A DNA stretch of 39,427 nt from Spirochaetia bacterium UBA6919 (GCA_002450905.1 DKAT01000064.1:1-39427), one strand, 5' to 3'; positions 18,073 through 27,723 are shown, counted from the first letter of the stretch. Made by a program: numbers and translations. The notes: a model not told the origin generated them from the sequence alone.

Positions 18073-19342
18073 GATTCCTCTCCAATTCGAGAGATGTAGG
18101 TAGATTAAGGATTTCAGACCAACGTCGTTTTAACCATCGTTTCTCGTATGCACTAAGTACACTGATATTACCAATTAAATAATTCTTCTCACCTTCAAGG
18201 ACAGCGTCATCAAAGATAAATATCGTATTTTTAATTTCGCTATAATTTAAGGTGTTTTCTTGGATAATCTTATTAAATAACCTGTGTTGATAAATAATCC
18301 CACCTTCAGAGAAAATGAAAAACTCTTTACCAAAATGATTTTTGATAAATATTACGATTAAAATCAAGGTTAGACCAGCCAATACAAATACAAATTCAAA
18401 TAAGATATTAAAAGATAATATTTTAATACTCAAAAAAATAGATGAAAATGATATGATAATAAAAAATAATTCAAGCATCATCGAAGACAAATTATCCTTT
18501 CGTTTCCATGAAAAAACCTCTTTCCCCTCTTCTTTATTATAATTAAGTTGTTCTAAATAGCTTGATTTAGATTGAGCAGTGATCTTATTATACGATAATT
18601 CCTTCATCTGAAGACCAAGTGAAGTATAATCCACAACACGTACTTTTAGAATATCTCTTATTCGATGAACAAAGGTTTGGATGTGAATCTCATTTTTCCC
18701 TTTCTCCAATAATTTTTTCCGTCCATTCTTAAGCTCTAAAATAACCTGATATTGTATTTCATAGAATTTGCTAAGTTCTTTTTTTGATTGGTTAGATCTT
18801 TTAACTATTAATTGTTTGATATGTCCAAAAGGAATTTGTTGTGTTGCCCTCTGTATAGGGGATTTGATATGGATCATATTTTTAACGCTATCAAAGATTA
18901 TCTGCTCACCTCTCATTTTAAATAATTTAACGGCCACAAGTACAGAGAAAACAGCTAAACAGAATGTAACAATACTACCACTCAACCACATTATATTCTG
19001 ATTAATATGATAAGCATAATATAAATTCCCAGTTAAAATAAAAAAGAATAATACCCCTAAACCAGGAATTAAATAATAAAGTGATACAGGTAATGTTGAG
19101 ACAACAATGTATTTTTCCTGCGTGATTTTTTTAGTCTTAAACAAGCTATCACAGTTCTTATTAGGATTAGAATGATATAAAATACTCTTTTCTTCTATCC
19201 AATAAGATAATCGATCCATAATGAGAAAAATCCCAAGTCCTAAAAAAACTAAACTGGATAATAACCACTGAAAATTAATCTCAAAAGCCAAATGCAATAG
19301 ATAACCACTCAGAATAATTGATAAAATTCCTAATATCGTCAT
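18056..19342 (-). CDS. multi-pass membrane protein of unknown function
   Basis: A 428-residue protein with hydrophobic helices near residues 1-20, 26-42, 84-105, 117-138 and two near 290-335. Between helices are beta-rich soluble stretches (QIIFDSVKNMIHIKSP; FFIFSEGGIIYQHRLFNK) that resemble PH-like membrane-associated domains, and the C-terminal part is charged (AYEKRWLKRRWSEILN). I do not recognise a named family. AAGGA precedes the ATG. It overlaps pgsA by 17 bases on the same strand, so a membrane-lipid or envelope role is possible but only by association. Confidence 0.7.
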   Translation of the reverse strand: MTILGILSIILSGYLLHLAFEINFQWLLSSLVFLGLGIFLIMDRLSYWIEEKSILYHSNPNKNCDSLFKTKKITQEKYIVVSTLPVSLYYLIPGLGVLFFFILTGNLYYAYHINQNIMWLSGSIVTFCLAVFSVLVAVKLFKMRGEQIIFDSVKNMIHIKSPIQRATQQIPFGHIKQLIVKRSNQSKKELSKFYEIQYQVILELKNGRKKLLEKGKNEIHIQTFVHRIRDILKVRVVDYTSLGLQMKELSYNKITAQSKSSYLEQLNYNKEEGKEVFSWKRKDNLSSMMLELFFIIISFSSIFLSIKILSFNILFEFVFVLAGLTLILIVIFIKNHFGKEFFIFSEGGIIYQHRLFNKIIQENTLNYSEIKNTIFIFDDAVLEGEKNYLIGNISVLSAYEKRWLKRRWSEILNLPTSLELERNLVRFS

Positions 19343-19466
19343 AATAAATATCCTTAATCAGACTTAAAAAGATTTTGAATAGATTTTCGTCAAATTTGAT
19401 AATAAAATAAGAAATATTTAAATGATATTTTTTTTTCATAAATTCAATAAAAATATAGTTTATAGT

Positions 19467-19494
19467 TAAAATTCATAATTTTTATTTCCGAATT
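19467..19494 (+). promoter_or_regulatory. candidate sigma-28-like promoter of flaA
   Basis: TAAAATTC at 19467-19474 and TCCGAATT at 19487-19494 with a 12-base spacer. The flagellar sigma-28 consensus is TAAAGTTT, 11 bases, GCCGATAA: six of eight match in the -35, and the CCGA core is kept in the -10. It sits about 70 bases before the flaA start. A housekeeping promoter in this AT-rich gap cannot be excluded. Confidence 0.35.
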
Positions 19495-19512
19495 AGAATT
19501 AAGACCATAAGG

Positions 19513-19542
19513 TGTAATATGACATTTTATGGTTGTATTACA
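19513..19542. promoter_or_regulatory. inverted repeat in the flaA leader
   Basis: Perfect 7-bp arms TGTAATA (19513-19519) and TATTACA (19536-19542) separated by 16 bases, just before the strong AAAGGAG at 19550-19556. If transcription starts near 19500 it lies in the 5' leader and could be a protein or RNA control site. It may also be chance. Confidence 0.3.
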
Positions 19543-19565
19543 AATATTAAAAGGAGATTGACCTT

Positions 19566-20807
19566 ATGTTCAAAAAATTAATTTCTATAGGGTTAGCTAG
19601 TTTCTTTCTGATATGGGTTATGGTCGCAGTTTCCAATGTACATGCCCAGGATAAACCTGAACCAGATAAACCAGCTGACGCTAAGTCTACAGACTATTAC
19701 TTAAAAGACGTAAATAGTAATAACGTTGAAGAAACGCTTATAGACTTCACTCAATTTGAAACCCTTGTCGGCAAAGACTATGTTAGTAAAAAAGTTTATA
19801 AACCAGATCAACAACGTAACAAACCTTATAAAGATCGTGATATAAAGAACAAAGATCAAATTGATCCCAAAACTCTTGCTCCAGTCTTTAATATTACTGC
19901 CGAAGATTTACAATATAAAAATTGGACAGTAGAATTAAACTCTTCTTCAAATAGTGTACACAACCGAAGATGGTCCTATGCTAAGAAAGTTACCCTTATT
20001 AAACCTTATCAGGGTGAACGTGTAAGTAAAGAAGACAAAGGGGGTTTGAGAAAAGGAATTGGTCATGGTGCTTATGTATTGGGAGCTAGAATCCATTTCC
20101 CAAAAAATCATTACAATGCTTATGCAAAAATAAGTCCTCCATTTGAATTACGTGCCTATGATGAAGATGGCCGTGTTGTTCCACGTCAAAAAGAAGGTAA
20201 GTTTATTGGTATTATCGATAATGTTGGTGAGATCAAAAAAATTACCCTGGATGTAAGCGGTAGAAACTTTAGAAATGGTGTTGCAGTACGTTTAAAAGAT
20301 AATACTGATACTGTGAAAGAATATTTCATGGGATATGTTTATTTTGCAAACTGGAGACGACTCACTTGGAATAACCCAAATTATATTACAAGTGTTGATC
20401 ACAGAACACTATTTAGAGTACCACTTTATCCTATGGAAATACCTCATGTGAAGTTTGATTCATTAATAGTATACAGACCAGGACAGTTTGGACAGTTTGA
20501 AGGTGGAGATTTTGTTATCTATTTCAGAAAGATAGATATGTGGTTTGACTATGCCGTTGCTCCAACTTGGTTTGATGATTTAGATATTGATGATGAACTT
20601 CAATGGAAAATCCTAACAAAACGAGCAGCAGAACAAAAACGTAAAGAAGAGTTGAAGTTCAGAGAGCAAATTGAGTTAAGACGACAAGAAGCTCAAAAAA
20701 TGGGAAGTAACGTTGAAAAGAAAGACATAGCTGAAAAAGATGATAAAAAATCAGATGCTGGTGATAAAGGTACTGAAACTACTAAAGATGATAAAAAAAC
20801 TGAGTAA
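19566..20807 (+). CDS. flaA: flagellar filament outer layer (sheath) protein FlaA
   Basis: A 413-residue exported protein of the spirochaete periplasmic flagellum. It has a signal peptide (MFKKLISIGLASFF... cleaved after NVHA, before QDKPEP). Family motifs include NWTVELNSSSNSVHNRRWSY, GARIHFPKNHYNAYAKISPP, the IIDNVGEIKKITLDVSGRNF strand, and MGYVYFANWRRLTWNNPNYI. FlaA coats the FlaB core in the periplasm and affects filament stiffness. Unusually, the protein carries about 80 extra residues: a charged helix (RAAEQKRKEELKFREQIELR) and a Lys/Asp-rich disordered tail. The ribosome-binding site AAAGGAG is strong, as expected for an abundant protein. It is monocistronic, ending in a hairpin terminator. 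Confidence 0.95.
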   Translation: MFKKLISIGLASFFLIWVMVAVSNVHAQDKPEPDKPADAKSTDYYLKDVNSNNVEETLIDFTQFETLVGKDYVSKKVYKPDQQRNKPYKDRDIKNKDQIDPKTLAPVFNITAEDLQYKNWTVELNSSSNSVHNRRWSYAKKVTLIKPYQGERVSKEDKGGLRKGIGHGAYVLGARIHFPKNHYNAYAKISPPFELRAYDEDGRVVPRQKEGKFIGIIDNVGEIKKITLDVSGRNFRNGVAVRLKDNTDTVKEYFMGYVYFANWRRLTWNNPNYITSVDHRTLFRVPLYPMEIPHVKFDSLIVYRPGQFGQFEGGDFVIYFRKIDMWFDYAVAPTWFDDLDIDDELQWKILTKRAAEQKRKEELKFREQIELRRQEAQKMGSNVEKKDIAEKDDKKSDAGDKGTETTKDDKKTE

Positions 20808-20833
20808 ACTATTTCTTTAATAATAAATAAGTG

Positions 20834-20855
20834 GGGAGAGGATTAATCCTTTCCC
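20834..20855 (+). terminator. intrinsic terminator of flaA
   Basis: A 9-bp stem, GGGAGAGGA / TCCTTTCCC with one G-U pair, and a TTAA loop, followed by a T-rich stretch (TTCTTTAAT). It lies 27 bases after the flaA stop and is the clearest terminator in the window. Confidence 0.75.
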
Positions 20856-21128
20856 TTCTTTAATCTCCTCTCGATAATTTTGGATTTCCCTCCAGAATAT
20901 TATTGAAAAATCCTTGCCACAGATAAAAAAATAAATTGTCATTCACTTTAAAATATATATTATAAGTTAATTACTTTTCCCTTGATTTTCCCATCTTTCT
21001 CCCATAAAGCGAGTGGTTTGTAATCGTTTATAGAGAATCTTAATAAAAAATGAGCTTATTTATTATAAATACTTTGTGCTTTTTATAGGCTTGAAAATCA
21101 CTTGTAAAATAATCTTGTGTTAATTGCT
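20856..21128. other. intergenic region between flaA and glgA
   Basis: Apart from the TTTTCCC array at 20975-21003 I see no gene, RNA or promoter. flaA and glgA converge here. No terminator for glgA is evident. Confidence 0.5.
20972..21003 (+). repeat. phased TTTTCCC array, copy 1
   Basis: TTTTCCC at 20975-20981 and 20986-20992, then TTTCTCCC at 20996-21003, an 11-bp period. The 21 bases 20972-20992 match the reverse complement of 27019-27039 with one mismatch, and 20984-21000 is identical to 39391-39407. Confidence 0.65.
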
Positions 21129-22625
21129 TTATTGATACCATAGATCATAATTCTTTTTATTTTCAATAGCTTGCAAATAAGCCTTTTCATATTCTAAAGC
21201 GCTTTTTTCCCAGGAATAATCCATTGACATCGCTGTCTTAATCATTTTTTCAATATGTTGTTTTCGATCAAAATAAGTGCTGATTGCCCAGCCTACACAA
21301 TAATACAGTGCATCAGCAGAGATATCCCAAAATTTAAAACCAGTTCCTTCACCAGTATTTTCATTATAATTAATCACTGTATCATTCAATCCACCGGTTG
21401 CCCGTACTATTGGGAGGGTTCCATATCTCAGGGAGTATAATTGATTTAGTCCACAGGGTTCATAGATCGATGGCATGAGAAAGAAATCAGCCCCCCCCTC
21501 TATCAAATGGGCTAATTCATTGCTAAATCCAATATAGGATCCAACTCGTCCAGGATATTCATTTGGGAGATAACCAAAAAATCCTTCCAGGCTATTGTCC
21601 CCTGTTCCTAAAATAACTATCTGGACAATCATTTGGTCAACAATTCTTCGGATAATCTGAGCTAATAAGTGAAATCCTTTCTGATCAACAAAGCGACCGA
21701 TAACCCCTATAACAGGTATTTTTACATCTTCTTTTAACAGAAATCTTTTTTGTAGCTCCGATTTGACCTTTAACTTATCCTTGATCGTCTTTATGGAATA
21801 ATTTGTTGGTAAATATTTATCTTGATCAGGCGACCATTCTTCGTAATCTACTCCATTCAATATTCCATAAAAATGTTCTCCTTTGTTAGAAAAATATGGG
21901 GCCAGTCCAAATCCACCATATGGAGACCTGATTTCATCGGCATAGCTCTGGCTTACTGTATTCACAAGGTCTGAGAAATATATCCCTCCCTTTAATAAAT
22001 TCATTCTCCTATGACTTTCAAAGGCATCAGAGTGGAAATGTTTGATATCTATACCTAAATAATTATAATGATTAGCAGAATAAATACCCTGATAAGCTGC
22101 ATTATGTACAGTTAATAATGAAGCGCTTTTCCCCAAATATGGATCGTTAAATTCCCATGTCTTTAAATATGCTGGGACAAGTGCAGTCTGCCAATCGTGG
22201 ACATGAACTATATCAGGAGTATATTGAATATCTTTTGCCAGTTGTAATGCTGCTCTTGAGAAAAATCCAAATCTCTGGGGATTATCTAGATAATCATTCA
22301 TGTTATGATCGTGGTAAATTCCTTCACGATTAAAAAATCCATGATGTTCAATAAAATATACTGGGATATTATTAGTTATATTTGTTTTAAAAACAGAACA
22401 CCATTCCTCATTATATTTCATCCACACACCCATGGGTTCTACGGCAATTTCTAAGGTGTACTCTCTAAAATCAATACCAGAATATTTTGGAATAATTATC
22501 CTAACTTCATGACCAAGTTTTATTAAATATTTTGGTAATGTTCCAACGACATCCGCAAGTCCCCCTGTTTTTGCAAAGGGAGCCATCTCTGAAGCAATGA
22601 ATAATATTTTTAATTTTTTTTTCAT
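21129..22625 (-). CDS. glgA: glycogen synthase (ADP-glucose)
   Basis: A 498-residue GT5 glycosyltransferase that extends glycogen from ADP-glucose. The ADP-glucose-binding KTGGLADV is at residues 19-26. VHVHDWQTALVPAYLK, TVHNAAYQGIY, VIGVIGRFVDQKG and the C-terminal PSIYEPCGLNQLYSLRYGTL with ATGGLNDTV are typical. The C-terminus is slightly longer than usual. CAGG six bases before the ATG is a weak ribosome-binding site. No other glycogen gene is in the window. Confidence 0.96.
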   Translation of the reverse strand: MKKKLKILFIASEMAPFAKTGGLADVVGTLPKYLIKLGHEVRIIIPKYSGIDFREYTLEIAVEPMGVWMKYNEEWCSVFKTNITNNIPVYFIEHHGFFNREGIYHDHNMNDYLDNPQRFGFFSRAALQLAKDIQYTPDIVHVHDWQTALVPAYLKTWEFNDPYLGKSASLLTVHNAAYQGIYSANHYNYLGIDIKHFHSDAFESHRRMNLLKGGIYFSDLVNTVSQSYADEIRSPYGGFGLAPYFSNKGEHFYGILNGVDYEEWSPDQDKYLPTNYSIKTIKDKLKVKSELQKRFLLKEDVKIPVIGVIGRFVDQKGFHLLAQIIRRIVDQMIVQIVILGTGDNSLEGFFGYLPNEYPGRVGSYIGFSNELAHLIEGGADFFLMPSIYEPCGLNQLYSLRYGTLPIVRATGGLNDTVINYNENTGEGTGFKFWDISADALYYCVGWAISTYFDRKQHIEKMIKTAMSMDYSWEKSALEYEKAYLQAIENKKNYDLWYQ

Positions 22626-23086
22626 ATCAAACCTGTATTAATTCTAGTTCTTATTGACTTAATTTTATATTTATTCCATAAAAAATTATCCAGAAATATA
22701 ATTAGGTCGAATTATTTTTTCTTTATTTCAATTCTTGAAATTATCATTAATCAACGATTAGAATATAGTTAATTTAATAAAAATTGTTATTCTTTTTCAT
22801 AATTTTTGTATAAGTTAATTAATTAAATGTATTTGCAAAATTTTACATTATTTTATTAAAAAAATATTCATTTGATCAACTTTACTTTTCTTGCAAATAT
22901 TTGTTTATTTAGGATAAGTGTTAAATAATATTAGAGATCTAATTGATAAAATAATAACAAAGATCTCATGATTATAAATTAAATATCTACTTCATGATAA
23001 ATAGATTTCAAAAAATATAACATCCTTAATGTTGTCAATTATATAAATAACCATAATAATGATAAACTATAGATTAATATAACAAT
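22626..23086. other. AT-rich divergent intergenic region
   Basis: 461 bases, very AT-rich, with many A/T tracts. It must contain the glgA promoter (leftward) and that of the GGDEF-EAL gene (rightward), but many sequences resemble -10 boxes and I cannot choose. I see no open frame, repeat or RNA. The downstream ATG at 23087 has no Shine-Dalgarno. Confidence 0.5.
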
Positions 23087-25072
23087 ATGTTTAAGTTAAA
23101 AAGATATTTTACGTTAACAAGCTTATTAGGATTTATACTTACTATAGTGGTTCTTACTAATATTTATAAAAAAATAACCATGAATTCTATAGTTCGTCAT
23201 GAAACCCATGCAAATATTATTTTAGGAAATGCATTAATTAATTCGATATGGGATAAATATAAAGATTTCTTATCATTAGTAAATAATTTTTCTAAAAATG
23301 AAATCCGCAATTCAATAGAAATTGATAAAATGCATCAAGGTATTTTACAAAAAATTAAATCTTTGAATATATATAAAATAAAAATATACCATGCCAATAA
23401 AAAAATACTTTATTCAACGAAAAATAAAGAAATTGGCTTATATCAGAAAAAAAACACTGCATTAGAAAATGCTTTGAATGGTAAAATAATAAGCCATTTA
23501 ACTTATAAAAATGAGACATACATATTTGAAAAGAAAAAATATAATGCAGATCTTATCTCAACCTATATTCCTATAAAAAATGATGCCTCAAAAACTATAG
23601 CTGTCTTTGAATTATACACTGATGTTACAAAACTAATACAAGAATCGGTAGTTACTCAATATAAATTCATGTCCATTATAGCCTTAAGCTTTGTAATTCT
23701 CTATATATTTCTATATTATATCGTCAATAGGGCAGACAAAATATTAAGAACTCATGAAGATATCAGAAGTTTAAATGAAAAAAAAATAAGACACCTGGCA
23801 TATCATGATGCTCTTACCGGACTACCCAACAGAAGAAAATTCTATGAAAACCTCGAATCACTTTTTAAAAAATCAAAACGATTTGAATACCCATTTGGAC
23901 TGATGTATATTGACATTGATCAGTTTAAAGCTGTTAATGATTCTATGGGACATGATATGGGGGATAAGCTACTTATTGAAACTGTAAAAAAAATTAAAAA
24001 CAATATCCGAACAACTGATACACTTTATCGCTTAAGTGGTGATGAATTTATTATTATCCTTGAAGATATCAAACAACCGGAAGATGCTGCATTCGTTGCT
24101 AATCGTATTTTATCCGATATGAAAATCCCCTTTTTCATCAATGATTTTGATTTCAACAACTCCGTTAGTATTGGTATATCTATTTTTGATGGTAAAAAAT
24201 CTTCAGTAGATTCCCTTATAAAAGAATCAGATACAGCACTTTATAAATCAAAATCAGAGGGGGGAAATTGTTTTCATTTCTACACAAAAGAATTGGATTA
24301 CAAAACCCATAATTTATTATTATTTAAATCGGATGTGGAGAAAGCAATACTTAACCGTGAATTTATATTGATGTTCCAGCCGAAAGTATTATTAAAATCT
24401 CAAAAAATCGTTGGTGTAGAAGCACTCTTACGATGGAATCACCCTCAAAAAGGATTATTATCTCCGGATTTATTTATCCCAACCCTTGAAGATACTGGAT
24501 TAATCAATCTTGTAGGGGAATGGGTTATTGAAAACTCGTGTCAATATTTTAAAAACTTCAATCAATTTCCTATTCGAATCGGTGTAAATGCCTCAGGAAA
24601 ACAGTTTAAGGATAAACGAATAGTATATTACGTTACTAATATCTTGGAAGATACAAATATCAATCCCAAAAATCTCGAAATTGAAATTACAGAAAGTGTT
24701 TTAATGGAAGATGTAGATCACACCCTAAAAATCATGCGTCTGTTAAAAGAAATAGGGGTATGTTTATCTCTAGATGATTTTGGAACGGGATATTCCTCTT
24801 TGAGTTACTTAAAACGCTTTCCCTTCGATTATTTAAAAATCGATAAATCTATAATCAAGGATTTGACTGTTGATAATAAAAATGCAGCCATCACTGTTGC
24901 AATCACCACATTAGCCCATAGTTTAAATCTAAATATCATTGCTGAAGGTGTAGAAACAGATGAACAGGTAACATTCCTTTCAGCATTGGGATGCCATGAA
25001 GCCCAAGGAAATTTATTTGGAACACCCCTAAGTTTTGAAGATTTTGTCGATATATATAATAATAACAAATAA
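23087..25072 (+). CDS. membrane GGDEF-EAL c-di-GMP signalling protein
   Basis: A 661-residue protein with TM1 at about 8-27, an extracytoplasmic sensor, TM2 at about 193-213, then GGDEF (about 235-400) and EAL (about 412-655). The cyclase motif is SGDEF (317-321), a tolerated variant, and the inhibitory site RTTD (308-311) is present. The phosphodiesterase has EALLRW at 445-450, VNASGKQF, IEITESVLMED, LDDFGTGYSSLSYLKRF, LKIDKSI and AEGVETDEQ, so metal and catalytic residues look intact. Both activities may be functional; which dominates cannot be told. No ribosome-binding site is seen before the ATG. Confidence 0.94.
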   Translation: MFKLKRYFTLTSLLGFILTIVVLTNIYKKITMNSIVRHETHANIILGNALINSIWDKYKDFLSLVNNFSKNEIRNSIEIDKMHQGILQKIKSLNIYKIKIYHANKKILYSTKNKEIGLYQKKNTALENALNGKIISHLTYKNETYIFEKKKYNADLISTYIPIKNDASKTIAVFELYTDVTKLIQESVVTQYKFMSIIALSFVILYIFLYYIVNRADKILRTHEDIRSLNEKKIRHLAYHDALTGLPNRRKFYENLESLFKKSKRFEYPFGLMYIDIDQFKAVNDSMGHDMGDKLLIETVKKIKNNIRTTDTLYRLSGDEFIIILEDIKQPEDAAFVANRILSDMKIPFFINDFDFNNSVSIGISIFDGKKSSVDSLIKESDTALYKSKSEGGNCFHFYTKELDYKTHNLLLFKSDVEKAILNREFILMFQPKVLLKSQKIVGVEALLRWNHPQKGLLSPDLFIPTLEDTGLINLVGEWVIENSCQYFKNFNQFPIRIGVNASGKQFKDKRIVYYVTNILEDTNINPKNLEIEITESVLMEDVDHTLKIMRLLKEIGVCLSLDDFGTGYSSLSYLKRFPFDYLKIDKSIIKDLTVDNKNAAITVAITTLAHSLNLNIIAEGVETDEQVTFLSALGCHEAQGNLFGTPLSFEDFVDIYNNNK

Positions 25073-25162
25073 TCACATTTATATGTTAGATCTTATAAAA
25101 TTAAATTAACCAAAGATATATAGTAATCAGAATATATTCATCAATACAAGGAGTCTTGAGAA

Positions 25163-26848
25163 ATGCCCATAGAACGAGAAGAGATGCAATTTAATGTACT
25201 ATTGGTAGGAGCAGGACCAGCAAATCTCACCTGTGCCATTCATCTTATGAATCTTATTAATGATCATAATAATAAAATAAAACTTCGACTCATCCAGGGA
25301 AACCCTATTGAAACCGAAGATAAAATAGCTCTCATAGAGAAGGGTAGTTATATAGGAGCCCATGCTTTCTCTGGTGCTGTGATGGATCCTATATCCATAA
25401 AAGAATTTCTACCTGATTTCCTTGAAAAAGAATTCCCAAATGAGGGTATCGTTTCTAATGATGAATTTCACTGGTTATCAAAATCATCATCCTATCGATT
25501 TCCCTTCCTCCCCAAACCCATGCGCAATAATGGTAATTATATAATCTCTATAAGTAAAGTAACCACATGGATGGCAAAATTAGCTGAAGAATTAGGAGTT
25601 GTCATCTTCCCAGGATTTGCTGGGGTTAAATTACTAACAGAAAATAATCGGGTAATCGGTGTCCAGACAGACGACAGGAATCTTGATAAAGATGGAATCC
25701 CAGAGGAACCAGGATATAACTTATTTTCAAAAATCACAGTTCTGGGAGAAGGCCCCAAAGGAACTCTGACAAGACAAGCAATTCCAATGTTCCATTTAGA
25801 TCAGGGAAGAAATGTTTCAACATACGAACTGGGTTGTAAAGAAATCTGGGAACTCCCCCAGGGACGTATTGAGAAAGGAAAAATAGTTCATACAGTGGGA
25901 TATCCCTTAAATAAAGATACTCCAGGTGGTGGATTTATCTATCACTTATCAGAAAATAAAATAGCCCTGGGAATGGTTTGTTATCTCTCCTCAAAAGATC
26001 CTTACCTGGATCCTCATAGAAAATTACAGGAATGGAAGCAGCACCCATATTTAAAAAATCTCTTAGAAGGGGGAAAACCCCTTTATTACGGAGCAAAATC
26101 AATCCCTTCAGGTGGATTTTATACGATCCCTAAATTAACCACCGATGGTCTGATGATCCTGGGTGATTCAGCAAATATGTTAAATTCTCAAAGATTAAAG
26201 GGTATTCACCTAGCAATGAAATCGGGAATATTATCCGCAGAAACGATATTCAATTGCATGAAAAATAATAATTACACTCAGGACACTTTAAATCAATACG
26301 AAACTCAGTTCAAACAAAGCTGGGCTTACAAAGAACTTTATAACGTACGAAACTTCACTCAAGCAATGGATAAAGGATTCCCAATACCAGCAATATTCCA
26401 TCTGGGATTCCAAATGATCACAGGAGGTAAATCTCTTGGGAGCTCTTCTAGTATAAAATCCAATCATACTAGCACCCAAACAATATCACAATTTTATGGA
26501 TCGAATATACCTAAATTATCACCCATTGTATCAAAAGAATTATTTATTGATAAATTATCGGATGTCTATCTTTCAAACACAACACATAATGAAAAACAGC
26601 AATCCCATATTATTATAAAAGATAAAGAATTATGTATCAAAGAATGCTATCCTCAATTCGGCTCTCCCTGTACTAAATATTGCCCGGCAGGTGTATATGA
26701 AATAATTGAGAATAACAATGAGAAATCCCTCAGAGTTAATTTTGCTAATTGTGTGCATTGTAAAGCAGCCGATATGAAATGTCCGTTTGATAATATCATC
26801 TGGTCTCTTCCCCAGGGTGGAGATGGACCCAAATATACAATGCTCTGA
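25163..26848 (+). CDS. electron-transfer flavoprotein-ubiquinone oxidoreductase
   Basis: A 561-residue ETF-QO that passes electrons from ETF (fatty- or amino-acid dehydrogenases) to membrane quinone through FAD and a 4Fe-4S cluster. The FAD-binding N-terminus is VLLVGAGPANLTCAIHL, followed by GAHAFSGAVMDPISI and the GFYTIPKLTTDGLMILGDSA segment. The C-terminal ferredoxin-like domain has Cys ligands in KYCPAGVYE and CVHCKAADMKCPFDNI, then the conserved QGGDGPKY end. It is a strong match over the whole length. AAGGAG precedes the ATG. The ETF subunits are not here. Carrying it implies aerobic or beta-oxidation-linked metabolism. Confidence 0.95.
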   Translation: MPIEREEMQFNVLLVGAGPANLTCAIHLMNLINDHNNKIKLRLIQGNPIETEDKIALIEKGSYIGAHAFSGAVMDPISIKEFLPDFLEKEFPNEGIVSNDEFHWLSKSSSYRFPFLPKPMRNNGNYIISISKVTTWMAKLAEELGVVIFPGFAGVKLLTENNRVIGVQTDDRNLDKDGIPEEPGYNLFSKITVLGEGPKGTLTRQAIPMFHLDQGRNVSTYELGCKEIWELPQGRIEKGKIVHTVGYPLNKDTPGGGFIYHLSENKIALGMVCYLSSKDPYLDPHRKLQEWKQHPYLKNLLEGGKPLYYGAKSIPSGGFYTIPKLTTDGLMILGDSANMLNSQRLKGIHLAMKSGILSAETIFNCMKNNNYTQDTLNQYETQFKQSWAYKELYNVRNFTQAMDKGFPIPAIFHLGFQMITGGKSLGSSSSIKSNHTSTQTISQFYGSNIPKLSPIVSKELFIDKLSDVYLSNTTHNEKQQSHIIIKDKELCIKECYPQFGSPCTKYCPAGVYEIIENNNEKSLRVNFANCVHCKAADMKCPFDNIIWSLPQGGDGPKYTML

Positions 26849-27194
26849 TCATAAATAATTCACTATCTCAACTAATCTGGAATTTCCCATCCTTCTTAAA
26901 GATATAATTACTGGAAGTTCACTAATACACTTACCTTGGAAGTTAAAAAAATTACAGTATTGATTGATTATAAATTTGTGTTATCATATAAAAAGTTTTC
27001 ACAAAAATACCCCGACAAGGGAAAATCATGGGAAAAGTATGGGAAAAACTCTTGAAGATTTCTTAATATTAACCCAAAAAAACTTCTTTTGTTAAAAACT
27101 TTTTTCAAATTAAAATCAAGCTAGCAAGTCATTGTAGTAGAGTCTCATGAAATTTGTTTTAATTAATTTTAAACTATTAAATTATCAATATATT
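26849..27194. other. intergenic region with repeats
   Basis: 346 bases between ETF-QO and a small convergent gene. No open frame is convincing. It holds the TTTTCCC array in inverted orientation (27019-27047) and a looser relative, ATTTCCCATCCTTCT, at 26882-26896. No terminator is obvious. Confidence 0.5.
27019..27047 (-). repeat. phased TTTTCCC array, copy 2 (inverted)
   Basis: GGGAAAA at 27019-27025, 27030-27036 and 27041-27047, an exact 11-bp period. In reverse complement, 27019-27039 matches 20972-20992 in 20 of 21 positions. Confidence 0.65.
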
Positions 27195-27500
27195 TTAATA
27201 TTTATCCTGAGGATTTCGTGTCCCATCAAAATGGACATATACATTGGTTTTGGATAACATTTCTTTGAGGTCTAAGTAATCATCTTCATCATCTTCAGGC
27301 TGGAGAGTACTGTAAATGACTATTTCATCACCCTTATCCACCGCTTCAAAATAATGTTTAAAGCAAAACTCCTGATTCATACGACATTCCATCACCCTGG
27401 CTTTGGCAAGGGCATCTTGTTTATCTTCAAATGTGAGATGATTTTTAAACCCACTTTTCTGGAAACAATCGCATTCGTGATCTATTATAATTTTGTACAT
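27195..27500 (-). CDS. small conserved-looking cysteine-rich protein
   Basis: A 101-residue cytoplasmic protein of unknown function. It starts MYKIIIDHECDCFQKSGFKN and has further cysteines in MECRMNQEFCFKHYF, so four cysteines in all, with a metal- or redox-site look. The C-terminal part is acidic (EDDEDDYLDL). From memory, short proteins beginning YKIIID-ECDCF occur in several bacteria, but I cannot name a family. The ATG is preceded by AAAGGTG. It is upstream of nothing on its strand: ETF-QO converges from the left. Confidence 0.65.
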   Translation of the reverse strand: MYKIIIDHECDCFQKSGFKNHLTFEDKQDALAKARVMECRMNQEFCFKHYFEAVDKGDEIVIYSTLQPEDDEDDYLDLKEMLSKTNVYVHFDGTRNPQDKY

Positions 27501-27554
27501 ACTTTACACCTTTCATAAATTAATCAAAATATATCAGAAGTATCTGAAGTCATG

Positions 27555-27599
27555 TCATTTAATAGGGTTGGAGAGCGGAACCGAACCATCTCTAAATGA
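27555..27599. other. hairpin-like element with a T-arm-like motif
   Basis: TCATTTA (27555-27561) pairs with TAAATGA (27593-27599), and GAGA (27571-27574) with TCTC (27589-27592), leaving a one-sided nine-base bulge. On the minus strand the loop reads GGTTCGGTTCCG, like a tRNA T-arm/B-box, but the flanks do not fold into a tRNA. It may be a structured leader for the gene at 27500. Confidence 0.3.
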
Positions 27600-27723
27600 T
27601 ATTATTTATGGAAAATTATCACCATACTTAAATTATAAGATAATGGATAAATCTTTTTTGTCAAGCCATATATAAAGATAAATGTCCCTGAAAACCATTG
27701 AGTAATTTCGTGCTGATTATAAT

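Noticed and set aside
20975..21003. CRISPR array
   Set aside because: The units are 7 bases with 4-base gaps, far too short for repeats and spacers.
27571..27600. tRNA gene suggested by a GGTTCG-type motif
   Set aside because: The flanks do not give a cloverleaf and the T-stem does not pair.
27493..27675. 60-codon plus-strand frame
   Set aside because: No ribosome-binding site or protein-like composition; it covers the hairpin region and overlaps the start of the minus-strand gene.
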